A stretch of DNA of 64,000 bases from Tyto alba. Lineage: Eukaryota; Chordata; Aves; Strigiformes; Tytonidae. Positions 26,601-37,400 of the stretch are shown here, one piece after another (the stretch's first letter is position 1; every line of letters begins with the position of its first letter). The position numbers were made by a program, and so were the translations under genes. Location: contig NW_024881321.1 of NCBI RefSeq assembly GCF_018691265.1, forward strand, positions 19,321,698 through 19,385,697. Direction: 5' to 3'. A model generated the notes under the pieces. It saw only the letters and a program-made list of their open reading frames with translations, did not search any database and was not told the DNA's origin.

Positions 26601-28941
26601 AACACACACTCAGAATTGTGTGTCCGAGACCAAGCAAACTGTCAAAACCAAAAACAACAGGAGAGACCTTCAATCATTGCAGGATGAGTAAACCTAATAG
26701 CCTAGTGCAGGTGGCTTCTGATCTGCTCACTAATTATGAATGCAAATACTTTAGAAGATGGTTCAGACCGTGTTAAAAGAACATTCAGGTAACAAACATG
26801 AAATTTATCCAAGCAATTAATTCTTATTATAAATCATTATTTGCACATCTTGCCAATATATTTACCACACTGCTCATACTAACAAAATGGGCTAACATGT
26901 TGTGTGTGTCCCCTCAAGATTCTACTTCACTAACAAGAGAGTGGTCAAAATTACTGAATGACTTTTTCTTCACTATTTCTTTTTATCCCTTTATTATGCA
27001 CAAGGAATAGTTTCTATTTTGCACTCAGTTCTTTGCAAATTTTGCATAGATAGCAAAAGGTACATTCTGATTGTAGGGTGGGCCTTCTACTCAAGTTGAG
27101 GCTCATGCTACAAACCACAGAAGTATTAGAATACGTCAACCCTCTATGACACTTTCTGCTCCCTCTGGCAAGATTTTTCCCTTAATTTAAACTTTTTCTT
27201 CTTCTAACTGTACTCTCGAGAAGAACTTTTTCTGATGAAGTTTTTCAATTGAATTCCAAGCTAGAAACAAAGACATGTATTAAAAAAAAGGGCAGCCAGA
27301 GCTGCCAACTTTGGCAAAATTTGAATAGCTTCATGTGTCTACAAAGGAAAGTATCTGAATACCTTTATTACAGATATCACCAGTAGATTCACTTATATAA
27401 TGTTATTATATTACCTCAGTGCAAGATACCGAGTAAGAAGAGTGTGGAAGTCTCTTCCAGTACAAACACAGGAACATCAATTCCTGACCAACTCCAGAAA
27501 AGAAGCGGAAGTATGAAACAGTGCCTTGAAACAGACCAGTGGCTTTATAGCAAAATAGGAGTGAATATCTAACAAATCTATCAAGTGTTTAGATTAGAAA
27601 GTCACTAGGATCAGATTCAAATAGCAAATACACTGTCAGTTTGATTTCACTCTCCTCTTCCAAAAGTATCCACTCCGCATTACAGACATAGTAAATTTAT
27701 GTTCCCCTCCATTTTCATTAAACATAAATAGAAAAGGAGAGGGAACAGGACTACAGATATGAAGTCGTCCTTGGCTTCCACAGAAAAGCCAAGAAATGAG
27801 TAAACATAGCTGCTAAAAGCATCACTCTGTCCGAGTTCAGAGAGTTGAGAAAAGGGAGATGTCTGACTACTTCCACTACCAGCGCTACACCTACTTTATA
27901 CATCAAGCACGCCTATTCTTTTGTTATCACTCCACCAGTAAAGGTCTGAGAGTAAAGGCCACGTGAGGTAGAAAGAAACTGGACAGTAAATGCCAGAGTA
28001 CAAACATAAAAGGCTGTTTCTTCCCTTGTAATTAGTAGTGTGCTTTAAAAGGTTCATTTTGATTTGGAGAGCAAGAAAAAAAAAAAAAAAGTAGTGGGGA
28101 ATGAGCAAAGAATCTGAGTAGCAATTAGTGACAGCTATGAAATTAGCTCTGGTGCTTTTAGAGAAGAACAGACAAGCAAGAGCCCTCAGCTTCCCGAGGG
28201 AGAAGGGGACTGAGAAAAGGTCAGAAAGAGGAAACGGAAACTTTTTCTCCAGATTGCTGCAGTTTTGTTCAATACTTTTAAAATCCGCTTGGTTAACGCA
28301 TCCTGCTCTTTGTTTTTCTTGTCCTCTGCCACACAGCACCACGCTGAAACACAAACTCACCTAGCGTTTTAAAACTGATTACGCTATTGATACAGGAAGA
28401 AAAAAAATAAACCTCAAAACCTTCACCCTGGGAGCCATACCCCCGCATTTCGGCCACCTCGGGGTCTGGGGACCCCAGCCCCCTCCAACAGCCCCGGGGA
28501 GGCTCCTGCCTGGGGCCGCACGGATCCCACCATCCCAAGGCTGGCAACAAGCCTCGCCTGCAGCCGGGAACTGCCACTCCGGGCGACAGGACCCCTTCCT
28601 CCTCCTCCTCCCCGAGGAGAGGCCCCTCACCACCCCAAGGCGAAGAGACACCCGCCCGCTTGGAGAAGGGACCCCACCCCCCGAGTTTCTTCCCCGCGCC
28701 CAGCCGCTTAAAAGCGAGAAACCCCGGTGGGGCCAGGGCTGCGCGCCAAGGCCGGGCGGAGCGGGCCCGGTCGAGCCGGCTGGGTCTCTCCCCTCTCGCC
28801 GTACACACCGCCACGGCGGGGGCTGAGGGGGAAGGGCAGCAGCAGCAGCAGCAGCAGCGGCACCGTTACCTTCCCCAGGCAGATGTGGCAGGTGATGGGC
28901 AGCGTGAGGGACAGCGTGACGCTGGGACCGTGCTGCGCCAT
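7130..28941 (-). CDS. OBI1: OBI1 (RNF219), ORC ubiquitin ligase 1, six coding exons
   Basis: E3 ubiquitin ligase of the nucleus. The family is known to ubiquitylate ORC3 and ORC5 on chromatin to promote replication origin firing, and RNF219 also binds the CCR4-NOT deadenylase complex. Joining the six exons gives 2136 nt and 711 residues; human OBI1 is close to this at 726. Visible parts are a C3HC4 RING with Cys18, Cys21, Cys31, His35, Cys38, Cys41, Cys52 and Cys55, a coiled coil in two stretches (about 95-130 and 155-260), and a long Ser/Asp/Glu-rich tail. Two tail blocks look strongly conserved: about 505-540 (RTRTSSEASMDAAYLDK) and the basic C-terminus containing KRKIQSSLSSASPS. All introns are GT-AG and phases agree. 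The start at 28941 matches the family N-terminus and has a strong Kozak context (G at -3, G at +4). No frameshift or missing zinc ligand is seen. Confidence 0.96.
11985..12140 (-). repeat. unnamed dispersed repeat, copy 1
   Basis: Read on the minus strand this aligns by eye with 57790-57980 on the plus strand. Shared landmarks in order are GGGGCTGGCAG, then TGATACAGGA, then TAGG.CATCT, then TAGGTGCCT. Divergence is considerable, so the family is old. I cannot assign it to a named family. Confidence 0.5.
14672..14701. repeat. perfect 13-bp inverted repeat with 4-nt loop
   Basis: The left arm is AAAGGAAACACTG (14672-14684), the loop CCAT (14685-14688), and the right arm is the exact reverse complement (14689-14701). 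It lies in OBI1 intron 5. No function is known to me. Confidence 0.9.
17614..17702 (-). CDS. OBI1: OBI1 coding exon 5
   Basis: Encodes residues 184-212 plus two bases of codon 213. The product continues the coiled coil (ANKKLSMENNSLLRENLRLK) and ends SRSPQ. The acceptor has a strong pyrimidine tract and ends CCTTAG; the donor is CCAAAA|GTATGTG. Found by similarity and splice phase. Confidence 0.93.
17703..20992 (-). other. OBI1 intron 4 (3290 nt)
   Basis: Noncoding. It contains a CR1 3'-end fragment at about 19555-19624 and short C/G runs near 18660-18710. Nothing else is recognised. Confidence 0.85.
19555..19624 (+). mobile_element. CR1 LINE 3'-end fragment
   Basis: The segment TTGGACTCTATGATC followed by AAAGGTCTTTTCCAACC and ATGATTCTACGATC matches the well-known 3' terminus of avian CR1 retrotransposons, which ends in short ATTCTATG-type repeats. 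It lies in OBI1 intron 4, antisense to the gene. The 5' limit is uncertain; older CR1 sequence may extend left of 19555. Confidence 0.8.
20993..21241 (-). CDS. OBI1: OBI1 coding exon 4 (coiled coil)
   Basis: Encodes residues 101-183. It begins DEIESLQKEVEDLRGKNLSL, a heptad-like coiled coil, followed by a low-complexity Ser/Thr/Asn/Glu linker and a second helical stretch ending NVEKLKE. The acceptor ends CACCTTTAG. The donor is GAG|GTAATA, a weaker match than its neighbours. Phase is 0 on both sides. Confidence 0.95.
21242..22895 (-). other. OBI1 intron 3 (1654 nt)
   Basis: Noncoding. A T-rich run lies at about 21984-21998. No repeat or RNA gene is recognised. Confidence 0.85.
22896..22987 (-). 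CDS. OBI1: OBI1 coding exon 3
   Basis: Encodes the end of codon 70 through residue 100. The product contains a Ser/Asp-rich linker, then the basic stretch VRKHLRKTRLELLHKEYE, which starts the coiled coil. The acceptor ends GCTTTAG and the donor is GAG|GTAAGG. Phases fit exons 2 and 4 (1 on entry, 0 on exit). It is too short to show as an isolated open frame and was found by similarity to the family. Confidence 0.93.
22988..23974 (-). other. OBI1 intron 2 (987 nt)
   Basis: Noncoding. An A-rich tract at about 23534-23576 (AAAACAAAC units followed by a run of A) is the only notable element. Confidence 0.85.
23975..24110 (-). CDS. OBI1: OBI1 coding exon 2 (RING core)
   Basis: Encodes residues 25-69 plus the first base of codon 70. 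It carries six of the eight zinc ligands: Cys31, His35, Cys38, Cys41, Cys52 and Cys55, with the CPAC pair near the end, then the conserved ITPENPCKEII stretch. The donor is ATAG|GTAAGG. The acceptor is unusual: 22 consecutive C, then a purine-containing spacer of 14 nt ending AAAAG before the exon. Confidence 0.95.
24125..24146. repeat. G22 homopolymer (C22 in the OBI1 transcript)
   Basis: Twenty-two consecutive G on the plus strand. On the OBI1 strand this is a C run occupying positions -15 to -36 relative to exon 2, where the polypyrimidine tract is expected. The exact length may be affected by sequencing error. Confidence 0.85.
28837..28857. repeat. (CAG)7 trinucleotide repeat
   Basis: Seven perfect CAG units on the plus strand, CTG on the OBI1 strand, begin 12 nt inside intron 1 from the 5' splice site. 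They are not translated. Confidence 0.9.
28870..28941 (-). CDS. OBI1: OBI1 coding exon 1
   Basis: Encodes residues 1-24, the start of the protein and the first RING pair (Cys18, Cys21), ending CHICLGK. The donor is AAG|GTAACG, phase 0. The frame stays open upstream to another ATG at 29052, but family similarity begins at the chosen Met. A (CTG)7 repeat lies 12 nt inside the intron. Confidence 0.95.
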
Positions 28942-28980
28942 CGCGGCGGCGCGGCCCGGCCCGGCCCGGCCCCGCCAGCA

Positions 28981-28987
28981 CGGAAGT
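28981..28987 (+). promoter_or_regulatory. ETS-family binding motif
   Basis: CGGAAGT lies about 40 nt upstream of the OBI1 start codon. ETS/GABPA motifs are common close to transcription starts of CpG-island promoters, so the 5' UTR may be short. This is a motif match only. Confidence 0.45.
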
Positions 28988-29078
28988 CCCACAGGCGGTA
29001 ACGGCGGCGGCAGCCCCCCGCCAGCCCCGCTACGGCAAGCCGGAGAGGCCAAACCGCCGCCCCGGCGGAGGGGAGGCG

Positions 29079-29116
29079 GCGCTCGCTTTTAGCCGCGCTC
29101 GCTTTTAGCCGCGCTC
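29079..29116. repeat. 16-bp perfect tandem duplication
   Basis: GCGCTCGCTTTTAGCC occurs at 29079-29094 and again at 29095-29110, followed by the first six bases of a third unit. It lies in the OBI1 promoter island. Confidence 0.9.
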
Positions 29117-29161
29117 CCCCGGGAGGGCGGGAGCCGCCCGCCGGCCCCTCACGGCTCTGCT

Positions 29162-29195
29162 CCCCGCCGGCTCTGCGGCCCCGCCGGCTCTGCGG
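29162..29195. repeat. 17-bp perfect tandem duplication
   Basis: CCCCGCCGGCTCTGCGG is present twice, head to tail, at 29162-29178 and 29179-29195. It lies about 50 bp beyond the 16-bp duplication, upstream of OBI1. Confidence 0.9.
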
Positions 29196-29300
29196 CCCGG
29201 AGGACCCGCGCGGGTTTTGGCCTACGCGCGGCCTCGCTGAGGGGAAACGCAGGGCGGTGGGTGAAGGGCCCTTGCGGGAGGACGCCGACGCGGTTCCGAG

Positions 29301-32300
29301 GGCTGCCCTTTCCCCTTATAAACCTATCCGTCGCTCAGGTTTCATTTTGTTGAATTAAATGAATCGACATTTTAATCCTGGTAATTCCCTCGAGTCTTCC
29401 TCTGTGCTTTTCCCCTTGCCTTTTTTTTTTTTTTTTTTTTTTTTTAATTCCTAATACAGCGAATGTTCCAAGGGAAAGGCACGAGCGCTGCTTCCCCATG
29501 ACCTCGTGTGCGGTTGCCCGTGCCTGGCACGGCCCCTCTGCTCCCACGCTGCTCTCCCACTGCATAGGCAATTTGGCCAAAACCCCTCCCTCTTGGCCCA
29601 AAGCATTGGCTGGTTGATTCAGGTGGGATTTTCACAGCCCAGGTGCCTGTGGCTTTGAGGGCGACAAGGAACTGTGGGCAGGGATAAGCCCCCCAGCCTT
29701 GCGAGTGCCATGCGTGGTGGTGCCTGCCTGGTGACGCCTGATGGAAGATCCTGTCCCGATCCATGGAAACTGAGGGGCCAATTCCACGGATGAAAATTCG
29801 CATCTGCTGCCTGCCTTGCACTAACAACTCTCCAAACTGCAAAGCCTTGGTGTTGGGCTTTCGGGGCTGCTGGAGTGCAGCTGGGAAGCGGTGCGGGCAG
29901 GACGGGAGGCTCCTAGGAGTCTGCTCACTCGACCTCAGTCCCAGGATTCCTGTAGTTTCTTGTAAATGTGCCACAGCATGCTGAAAATTACAGACCTGAG
30001 TGGTTTAACATTGTGCCACATGATAAATGCTTAGAATGCTGAGCAGATAATTCAAACAGGCATAAAGTTGTGGATGCAATGATTAACAAGGAAAGTGTCT
30101 TAGGCTGACATAGCAGAGTTGCACAGATGCATTTTAATTTGCTATATGTAAGTCACCACAAATAAAGTGAGTAGACATGGTGACATTCCAGCGTAGACAA
30201 GGCCAAGTGCCCTTGAGGGTAACGTATCCTTAAGTGGGAAAGGACAGGTTTGAATAAGGTGCACTTGATAAAAATTGAGTATTTATGTGTTAAAACACAA
30301 CATGTTTTAGTAAACTTCAGAAAAAATGATTTAATGTCAAGTAGAAAAGGAACCCGTTAGCAATATAATGGACATACCGTTAATTATCATAAACTGGAAT
30401 GAGCGGACATCCACTGCGAGGAGATGCAGTCCTGGCATGATCGACCTGCCACTTAGGTAGGAGGGCGATCAGAGAATTTTCACAAGAGAAATGTAAAATT
30501 ATTGTGTTTTGAGCTTTAAACAGAACCACTGAAGCCTGAAATCTATTGAGTGAGTTTATCGTGCAGTCAGTGAACTGCACAGGAATGCAGTGAATCCCTG
30601 CTATTTTGTCTTTCTTAGCTTTATTTTTATATTGATTTTTAATGAAAAAATGTGAATAGACAATACAAAGAGCAGAAAGGGTAAATGCATGAAAGAGAAA
30701 TCAAAAGCAAGGAAATGCATCTTACAGCTGACATGTGAAACTGTTTTAAATAAATCTGGGATAAAGCAGGAACCCTTTCAAAGGCATGACTTCCACTGCT
30801 TCAAAAAGTGTATGTAACTGGAAAGTGACCTGTTAGAGAACTAGCTCTGTTGGGATGAATATATTTTCTCTCAAGTAAAAATAGCTTGCAAAGGAGCTTA
30901 TTTTTCCGAATAAGCTGCTAAAAGGAATATGTTTTCTGTGTAAAGGAGGTTAAACTTATTTGTTTAGCAGATTTCTGCTGAAGTTGGATGCCTAGTGAGT
31001 GAATGAATACTTCAAAAATTATTTGTGATCTAGTTGCGCCAGAGGTTTAGTTGAAATTTATGGAATGATGTTACCAAATCTTCAGGGCATGGAAAATATT
31101 TAATTCTGTAGTGCTGAGAGAGAGACCACAGAGAGCAAGGAGAAGGGAGCTTGAGGGTTAACAATATGCTGCAGGTAAGGGAAGCTGAGAAATATAATGT
31201 GACTGAAGAAGGTAACAAATGTTTTAAAAGTCCAGGCTACCTAACACTGCAGTCGGTGTAGTGTGGAGGGTGCTTTTGCAGTAGGGCTGAAGCCAGAATG
31301 AAACAGATAAAATCTTCCTGGAATGCCTGGCATGCCTCTGTGGAGGCACTGGAGTGTAAGAATGAATCAGGCAGGCAGGAGATTTGTGTCTGGCCACTGC
31401 TGTTAGTAAATCTACAGAGAAAGCATGGTTAAAAGGCAAGGTTAAGAGTTGAGAACCTAAACATGAATGATCTCACAGGATTAGGGCTTTATCAGTGAAG
31501 TGCTTCAGCCACTTTGCTATGTGGTCTTGAAAGCTCAGAAACCCTGAGATGGCTAGTAGTGAAAATATGAAACACTATCACAAAAATTAAAAGTTCTTTG
31601 ATGAGAGCTTGAAAGGAACTGATTTAGGGCAAGGTAAACTGGTCAGAGTACTAAACTGAGCCGATTAAGCCTTTCTGACTTGAAACTATTATCGTTTGAT
31701 TCATAAAGCCAAATAAAGTTACTGTACTTTTGGTTTAAAGTGCATAAGTTGCCTATATTTTTGATCTGTGCGTGTTTTCCAGTACACTGTACAGAGAGAT
31801 CAAGAAGAAGGTGAGGGTGTGAACAGTGAAATTAATGTGTTCTTGGCTGATTAGCCCAGCCGATAAGTGATAAATTGTATTGTTTCTAATAATTTGGGTA
31901 ATAATTGGAAGTGTGTCTTTGTGCCGTGAAAACCTATCTTGAAGGTCATTGTTTACACCTGCAGAAATAGATATTTATTTATTTATTTATTTTATTATTT
32001 ATTTCTCCTTGTTCTGCTGAGGTAGAAACGACTGGAAGTTGCCAGATGGTACTAAGCCAGGCTATCCACTCTCAGCATCCACTTCAACAACAGTGAAGTC
32101 TGTTTGAGTTTGCCTTGACAAGTTTTTCTCTTTGAAAAACAAGGTTGGATCTTCAGCTTTTAAGAAGGGTTTCTCAGGTGGTTTTACATGATTTAGGGGA
32201 ATATAGAGTGAAATTTGCTTAAAGCAGAGAGTAAAGAAGTGTGGGATTCTGGCTGCCTAATTTCAAACCTGTGGTCCTTAAAAATGCTACTTTCAGAAAG

Positions 32301-33989
32301 GGTGAAAACAAGTCCCCCCTGCTCAGTCTTTTACTGTTGATGAGTCCCTGCAGAGTGATGGCACTGCTGGCTCCTGTTGCGAGGCACTGATTTGGGGATT
32401 CACGGGCTGCCTAATCCCTTCTTGATGCCATTCAGAGGCCATTCAGCAGGAATACGTAGCTCTCAGGTACCCCCTGTTTATGCTGCCTGAGCACCGTAGG
32501 CTGCTCTCGATACTAGCTCTTTGGGAGTTCCTATGTGGCTTTCATTTTGAAACAAAGGCAAATTTCACCTCTCTCTTTAAAACAATATTTTGGGTTTTGG
32601 CTTTGGAAAAAAATATTTTACCACCAGAAAAGAAATAAAACAAATGCTAGAGGCCAGAAGGTGAATCTCTGGTCATTGGGTAACTGAGCTGGGGGCAGAG
32701 TAAGAGCATAGCTTTGGTGATTTAATAATGTTTGAGATTCACAGTCTCCTGTAAGCTTGGTGCAGTTAGTCTTCTTTGCACAGAATAATAAAAAATTACA
32801 TTGCTTTTACAGATATAGTTTTCACTTTGAGTTTAACCACTGTAATTTTATCTTCTCTTAAAGTAGAACATACCTGCTCTCAGGCTTTGTGGTCCACAAA
32901 GGAATTAAAAGTGACTAGCTCAGACCTAGGCGTCTTATGTGTCCAAAGTTCAGTGAGAAAAATTCTGTTCTTTATGATCTTTATGACTTTTAAAAATTTT
33001 TTGGATCTTGCCCTTCTGTTACTTTCTATTTTTCTTGCCTTGTGTCAGCAAGGAGCCAAACAAGCAAATAGAAAATCTGGGTTATATCTGAAGTCGCTGC
33101 AGCTTACATACCTAGGATGCTAGGCTATTCCCCTTTTTCTTTTTGAGGGTCATGCAAGAGGTTAATTTTCCATCAGACCCGTTTTCAGATGAGTATTTTA
33201 TGTGAACAAACTGAATTATACTAGAGTGACATCTGAGGGCAGGAAGAAGCTCCAGAGACATTGTCATGCAGACACGCTCGAACCCACCTGTAATGGCATC
33301 TCTCAGCTGAAGGATATCTCCATCGGCTTTTCCGAAGGCTGCCTGGGGGAAGGCTGATTGCAATGAGCCACAGCTGTACCAGGCAGTGTCCTGACCATCG
33401 AGAGGTATGGATAAACAGGCAGTGCTTTGTGTTCCGTGCTTATTTTATTTGGTAGTTTATACAGAGCCTTTGTGAAATAGGCAATATAACAGAGGAGAAG
33501 GGTGAACTTTAGCTACTTTTTATGCACAGAAGGTCTCTCTCCAAGCCTTCCATCTGCAGAGATTTAACTGATTTCAGAAGAACCGTGCTTCTATCTAGTC
33601 ACGAAGGGAACATCTTAAAGTTCGGACCATTATTCTGAAAGTTTTGGCTGCTGCTTAAGCTCTGATGTTCCTCCTTACACCAGAGTTTGAACTATGGTGT
33701 ATGTTACTGACAAAATATACACACAGATGCAACAGGCCTTGATTTAAACTGTAATTATGAGGGCACCTTATGGTGCCCATTACCAGTTGAGGATCTGTCC
33801 CCTGAGATGTAGCAAGGAATGAGGCAAAGCATTGCAACACACCAGAAAAGTTTGGAAAAGTTACAGAGATCACAGAATTTCTTTTCCTTTCGCTCTTTTT
33901 TTGAAAGCGAGAGGAGGCTGGAATTAACAGTGTAAAATCTTAATGAGTAGATTGTGCTGAGCAGTGTGGTTCACCTCTGTTATTCTCCC
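29301..33989. other. intergenic, no gene seen
   Basis: Flank upstream of OBI1. It contains a 25-T run (29421-29445) and a degenerate TTTA repeat (about 31971-32001). No open frame resembles a known protein. In human a divergent noncoding RNA (OBI1-AS1) starts near the OBI1 promoter; this sequence alone cannot show whether an avian counterpart exists. Confidence 0.6.
29421..29445 (+). repeat. poly-T run (25 T)
   Basis: Uninterrupted homopolymer about 480 bp upstream of the OBI1 start codon. Confidence 0.9.
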
Positions 33990-34400
33990 AGTCTCAAATG
34001 TTTACCAGCCAATCAGAGCATTCCTTAAAGCCAGAGATTTATAATGAAAAGTCAGCCCTAATTGAATTTCTTCATTAAGAACACCATCAAACAGATATAG
34101 AACACCTTACACCACCTTGTTTAAATTAGATTCATTTTTCTGATTAATTATTAAAAGGAAAGTTTAAAAAATCATAAAATCTTAAGTGCTATTAAAAATT
34201 GATTAGGAATGCATTTTTTCATTGACCCAGTTTGTATTTTTTTTAATTTTTTTTTTCCGTCAAAGCTAATACATTTGAGTAGCTGCCTCAGACAGAAGTT
34301 TGTAATCATTTGGTCATCAGTCAATTAATCACAGCTTCATAAATATTGATCTCAGATTACATTTATTCTTCATTCTTGAAAGATAGTTTTTTATTAATTT
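33990..34400. promoter_or_regulatory. candidate conserved noncoding element
   Basis: An AT-rich, complex stretch carries a CCAAT-type core (CCAGCCAATCAG), several TTAAT/ATTA homeodomain cores and runs such as GATTAATTATTAAAAGG. This texture resembles developmental enhancers in gene deserts. It is a guess from composition, since I cannot align other genomes. Confidence 0.3.
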
Positions 34401-37400
34401 AGGCTCACTCACATACATTGTGGTTTACGCTGAAATTATTTTTAAAAGTTCTATTAAAATTTAATTTGAGCAGCCAGCCAACAGTGCAGCCGCTACACAC
34501 TGTGCCACCTTTCGGCAGGTTTGTCACCTCCTCCTGAAAGGTCCTTAGTACCCACAGCTCATACTGTAGGGCTTGTTGACTGGCATCTGTCACCTATAAA
34601 ACCTCTTTAGCTGGAAGTTGCAGGCTACTGTCATCCCAGGCAGAAGGAGTAACTTGAGAGTAAGTGTGGATTTTTCTGATGGGAGAAAAGAGGGCTCTCG
34701 TGTTTCCCGTCCCACCCTCAGTGGCAGTGTCCTGTTTCCTGGGAGTCCATCACAGATGGTGGTGCCTTCCTGACGGCTGTACAGCGATTTGGCTGCTCTT
34801 TGGCCTCTCCAAAGCATCAGATAAGCCATGTGAGAGGGTGGGTTTGGGGGTACATACATTGAATGTCTCCAGCCCAGCTGTGGTCCCTGTCACAGAGGTC
34901 ATACTTGAGGTGATGACCCATCCCACGACGGTGAGGGTGTCTCGGAGTGCTCTTGCAGGGCCTGCTACTGCATCTCTTGTGCTTGGGAGTAAACTCAGTA
35001 CTTACTTTTGCAGGAGATGCATTTGTAAGCAGAAACTCTAAGGATTTTTAAAAAGAGATGCTGTAAGAAAAGGCCTGGGCCCTTTGGTCCCAACCATCTG
35101 GAGCACAGCATGAAACATGCCTACTCATAGCGTGTTCACCACACCTGCAGCAGTACTGAAGCAATGCAAGCAATATTGATTAATGTTCCCAGTCCAGTTG
35201 CAGCTAATAATCTCCGTCTTGACAATTAAAACTCCTTGTTTTGGTTTATGCTTGCTGTTGTAGTTTAAGAAACACAGGTAGGGACATATCAGGGGTAAGA
35301 GCACACAGATGAAGAGTGACCTGAAGCATTCACTGAGCAGGATGAATCCTTTTCCACCTTATACTTTGTATTTTACTCTGAATGCTGTGCGAATGAGAAT
35401 GACAAATTTCTCCAGGCCAGGAAGATCTGAATGGCAGACCTGCTACAGCTTCTGCAGTACATTTTGTTACTCTGTCCTATTCTCTGGTAAAAAAAGCATG
35501 TTAAGATAAGTCACTTGTTCCCTAAAATCTCACTTGACTGAGGACTTCAGGGTAATGGGATCATGTAGCAACCACTGTCTTTTACATCTCTGAAAAATCC
35601 CATGTCTCAGCTTTAATGTCTGAAATCAAAACTGATTGCCTATTGTTGTCACTCCAAAACTGTGTTTATTCTGGCACAGCTCTTCTGAGGGGCTCTGAAA
35701 TACAGCTTCAAATCATGGGCAACAGAGCATCCTGGTGTGTTCCGCAGCATCAGTATGGAGTCATGTGAACCCCTGTCAACGTTCCGTATTTTTGCTGACA
35801 TTGGATGTGTGTAATACAGAGAATGGATCATTTTTGACTATCCATGTATCTAAGATTGAAAATACCAGATTTAATTTTCAGTCCTATTCCCCGACCAACA
35901 TATACTACTCATTTATCAAATATTGTGCTGAAATGTAACATCCTTGTGTACATTTGGCATATTCACAGCACTGATTTTTCCTGTAAAAAATTAAATCACA
36001 CTACAGCAAGTTCTCGGATCTCTTCCTTTAAATCTCAGTCACACACAGTGCTTTTCTGCCCTTTCAGAAAAATCATCCTGTAAGGATCATGTCAGAAACA
36101 ACATGTGCAGAGGGCGCCCAGGTGACCCATTTGTTTTACAGATAACTGTGATGGTTTAAGATCTTGCCACGTTTGAGCTGTTTGCTATCCCTGTTCTTCT
36201 TATCTGCGTGCTGCAAAGCCAAACTAATTTTTTGCTTTCATTGTCCATGGGTTGTCAAGTTGCTGGACATAATTTGTTTGGTTTGCATTGTGGCAGATCA
36301 AGAAAGGTATTGTCTGCTATGAGGACAGTCATTTCCAGCAGGAAAGTGCTCGCAAATGTACGTGATGGGGATGAGTTAACTTACTCCAGGTATATCCTTT
36401 AAAAGATGTCTATATTCTCTGTATGTTGCGTAATCAGAAGTGGATTCAGAGTCCCATTGCAGCTGACATCTTCAAACAGGAGGGATGCTAAGGAGATCTA
36501 GTAAATATATCACCCTCTGAGCATTTCTTTGCAGTAGTGAGGCAGTGGGAACCAGCTGTCTGTTTATCCAGTGATTTGAGAGATGCTAGTGTGAGTGAGC
36601 AGCATGTTAAGTTTTGTACCGAGCTCGGTAATCCTGGGCAGTCTTTCCTGGCAGAAAAGAAGAAAAGGAAAAGCTGCAAAGCGATAGAGAGAGACGGCTG
36701 TAACAGTGTCCCAACTCTTCCTGGCTTTTTGCTGCAGACACCTGCAAAATGGTCCAACTGGAGTTTTCCCGCTGAAGTATTGTGTCACTAATTCACTGCT
36801 CAACAACTTCAGCACTTCTGAGAATGAATCTGGTAACTGAATACGAGCTACTAGTATATGGATGTGCATCTTTTTTTTTTTTTTTTTTTTTAAATTCAAC
36901 CTCTCCCTGAACACGCAGAGAACTTTTAGTCCAGAATATGCAAAGCTGTGTATTTTAATGAAGTTGTTTTAACTTCATAATAATGTAAGAGAAAGATATG
37001 TCTTTCCTGTGAGTATATGCAGTAGATACTTCTGTCTCTAAATTTTGCATTAACTGTATTGAGTTGATTTAATAAGTCCAGCTGATCTTTGAAAGGCTTT
37101 CTAATGGTTTCTTGTTAAAAATGTAAAAAAGTGTTGTTTTACATTTTGGTAATGTATGTGTTTACCCTTGGCTCAAAATCAGAGACCTCTGGAGTGCAGT
37201 GGCAACCAGGGCATTGTATACAGCTCCTTGCAGGACCAGGCATTCGCCAGCAAGATATGTAAGATGCTACAGGTCCAAATTGGTCCCAGGTCTTTCCTGC
37301 TTGACTTACCTCTGGACTCTGTAGTCCCAGTTTCTCTGACTCTTCATTACAATAACATCTAGCAAATATGTTTAGTATTCAAGTAATCTTTTTTGTTGTC

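Larger units (their letters stand above)
24111..28869 (-). other. OBI1 intron 1 (4759 nt)
   Basis: Separates exon 1 from the RING core exon. Its first few hundred bases on the gene strand are CpG-island sequence with a (CTG)7 repeat; the opposite end carries the C22 run at the acceptor. No coding sequence is supported in between. Confidence 0.85.
28430..29300 (-). promoter_or_regulatory. CpG-island promoter of OBI1
   Basis: A strongly GC-rich, CpG-dense region spans exon 1 and its upstream flank. No TATA box is seen near the start codon, as usual for housekeeping replication genes. It contains repeated GCCCGG units just upstream of the start codon, an ETS-type CGGAAGT site at 28981-28987 and two short perfect tandem duplications at 29079-29195. 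The transcription start is not determined; I expect it within about 29000 +/- 100. The island could also start a divergent plus-strand transcript. Confidence 0.75.

Noticed and set aside
28128..28364. Possible divergent exon near the OBI1 promoter (plus-strand open frame)
   Set aside because: It lies in OBI1 intron 1, has no recognisable homology and no supporting splice pattern.
28379..28981. Long GC-rich minus-strand open frame in the promoter island
   Set aside because: Low-complexity Gly/Pro/Arg/Ala product with no homology, in a different frame from OBI1; typical of CpG islands.
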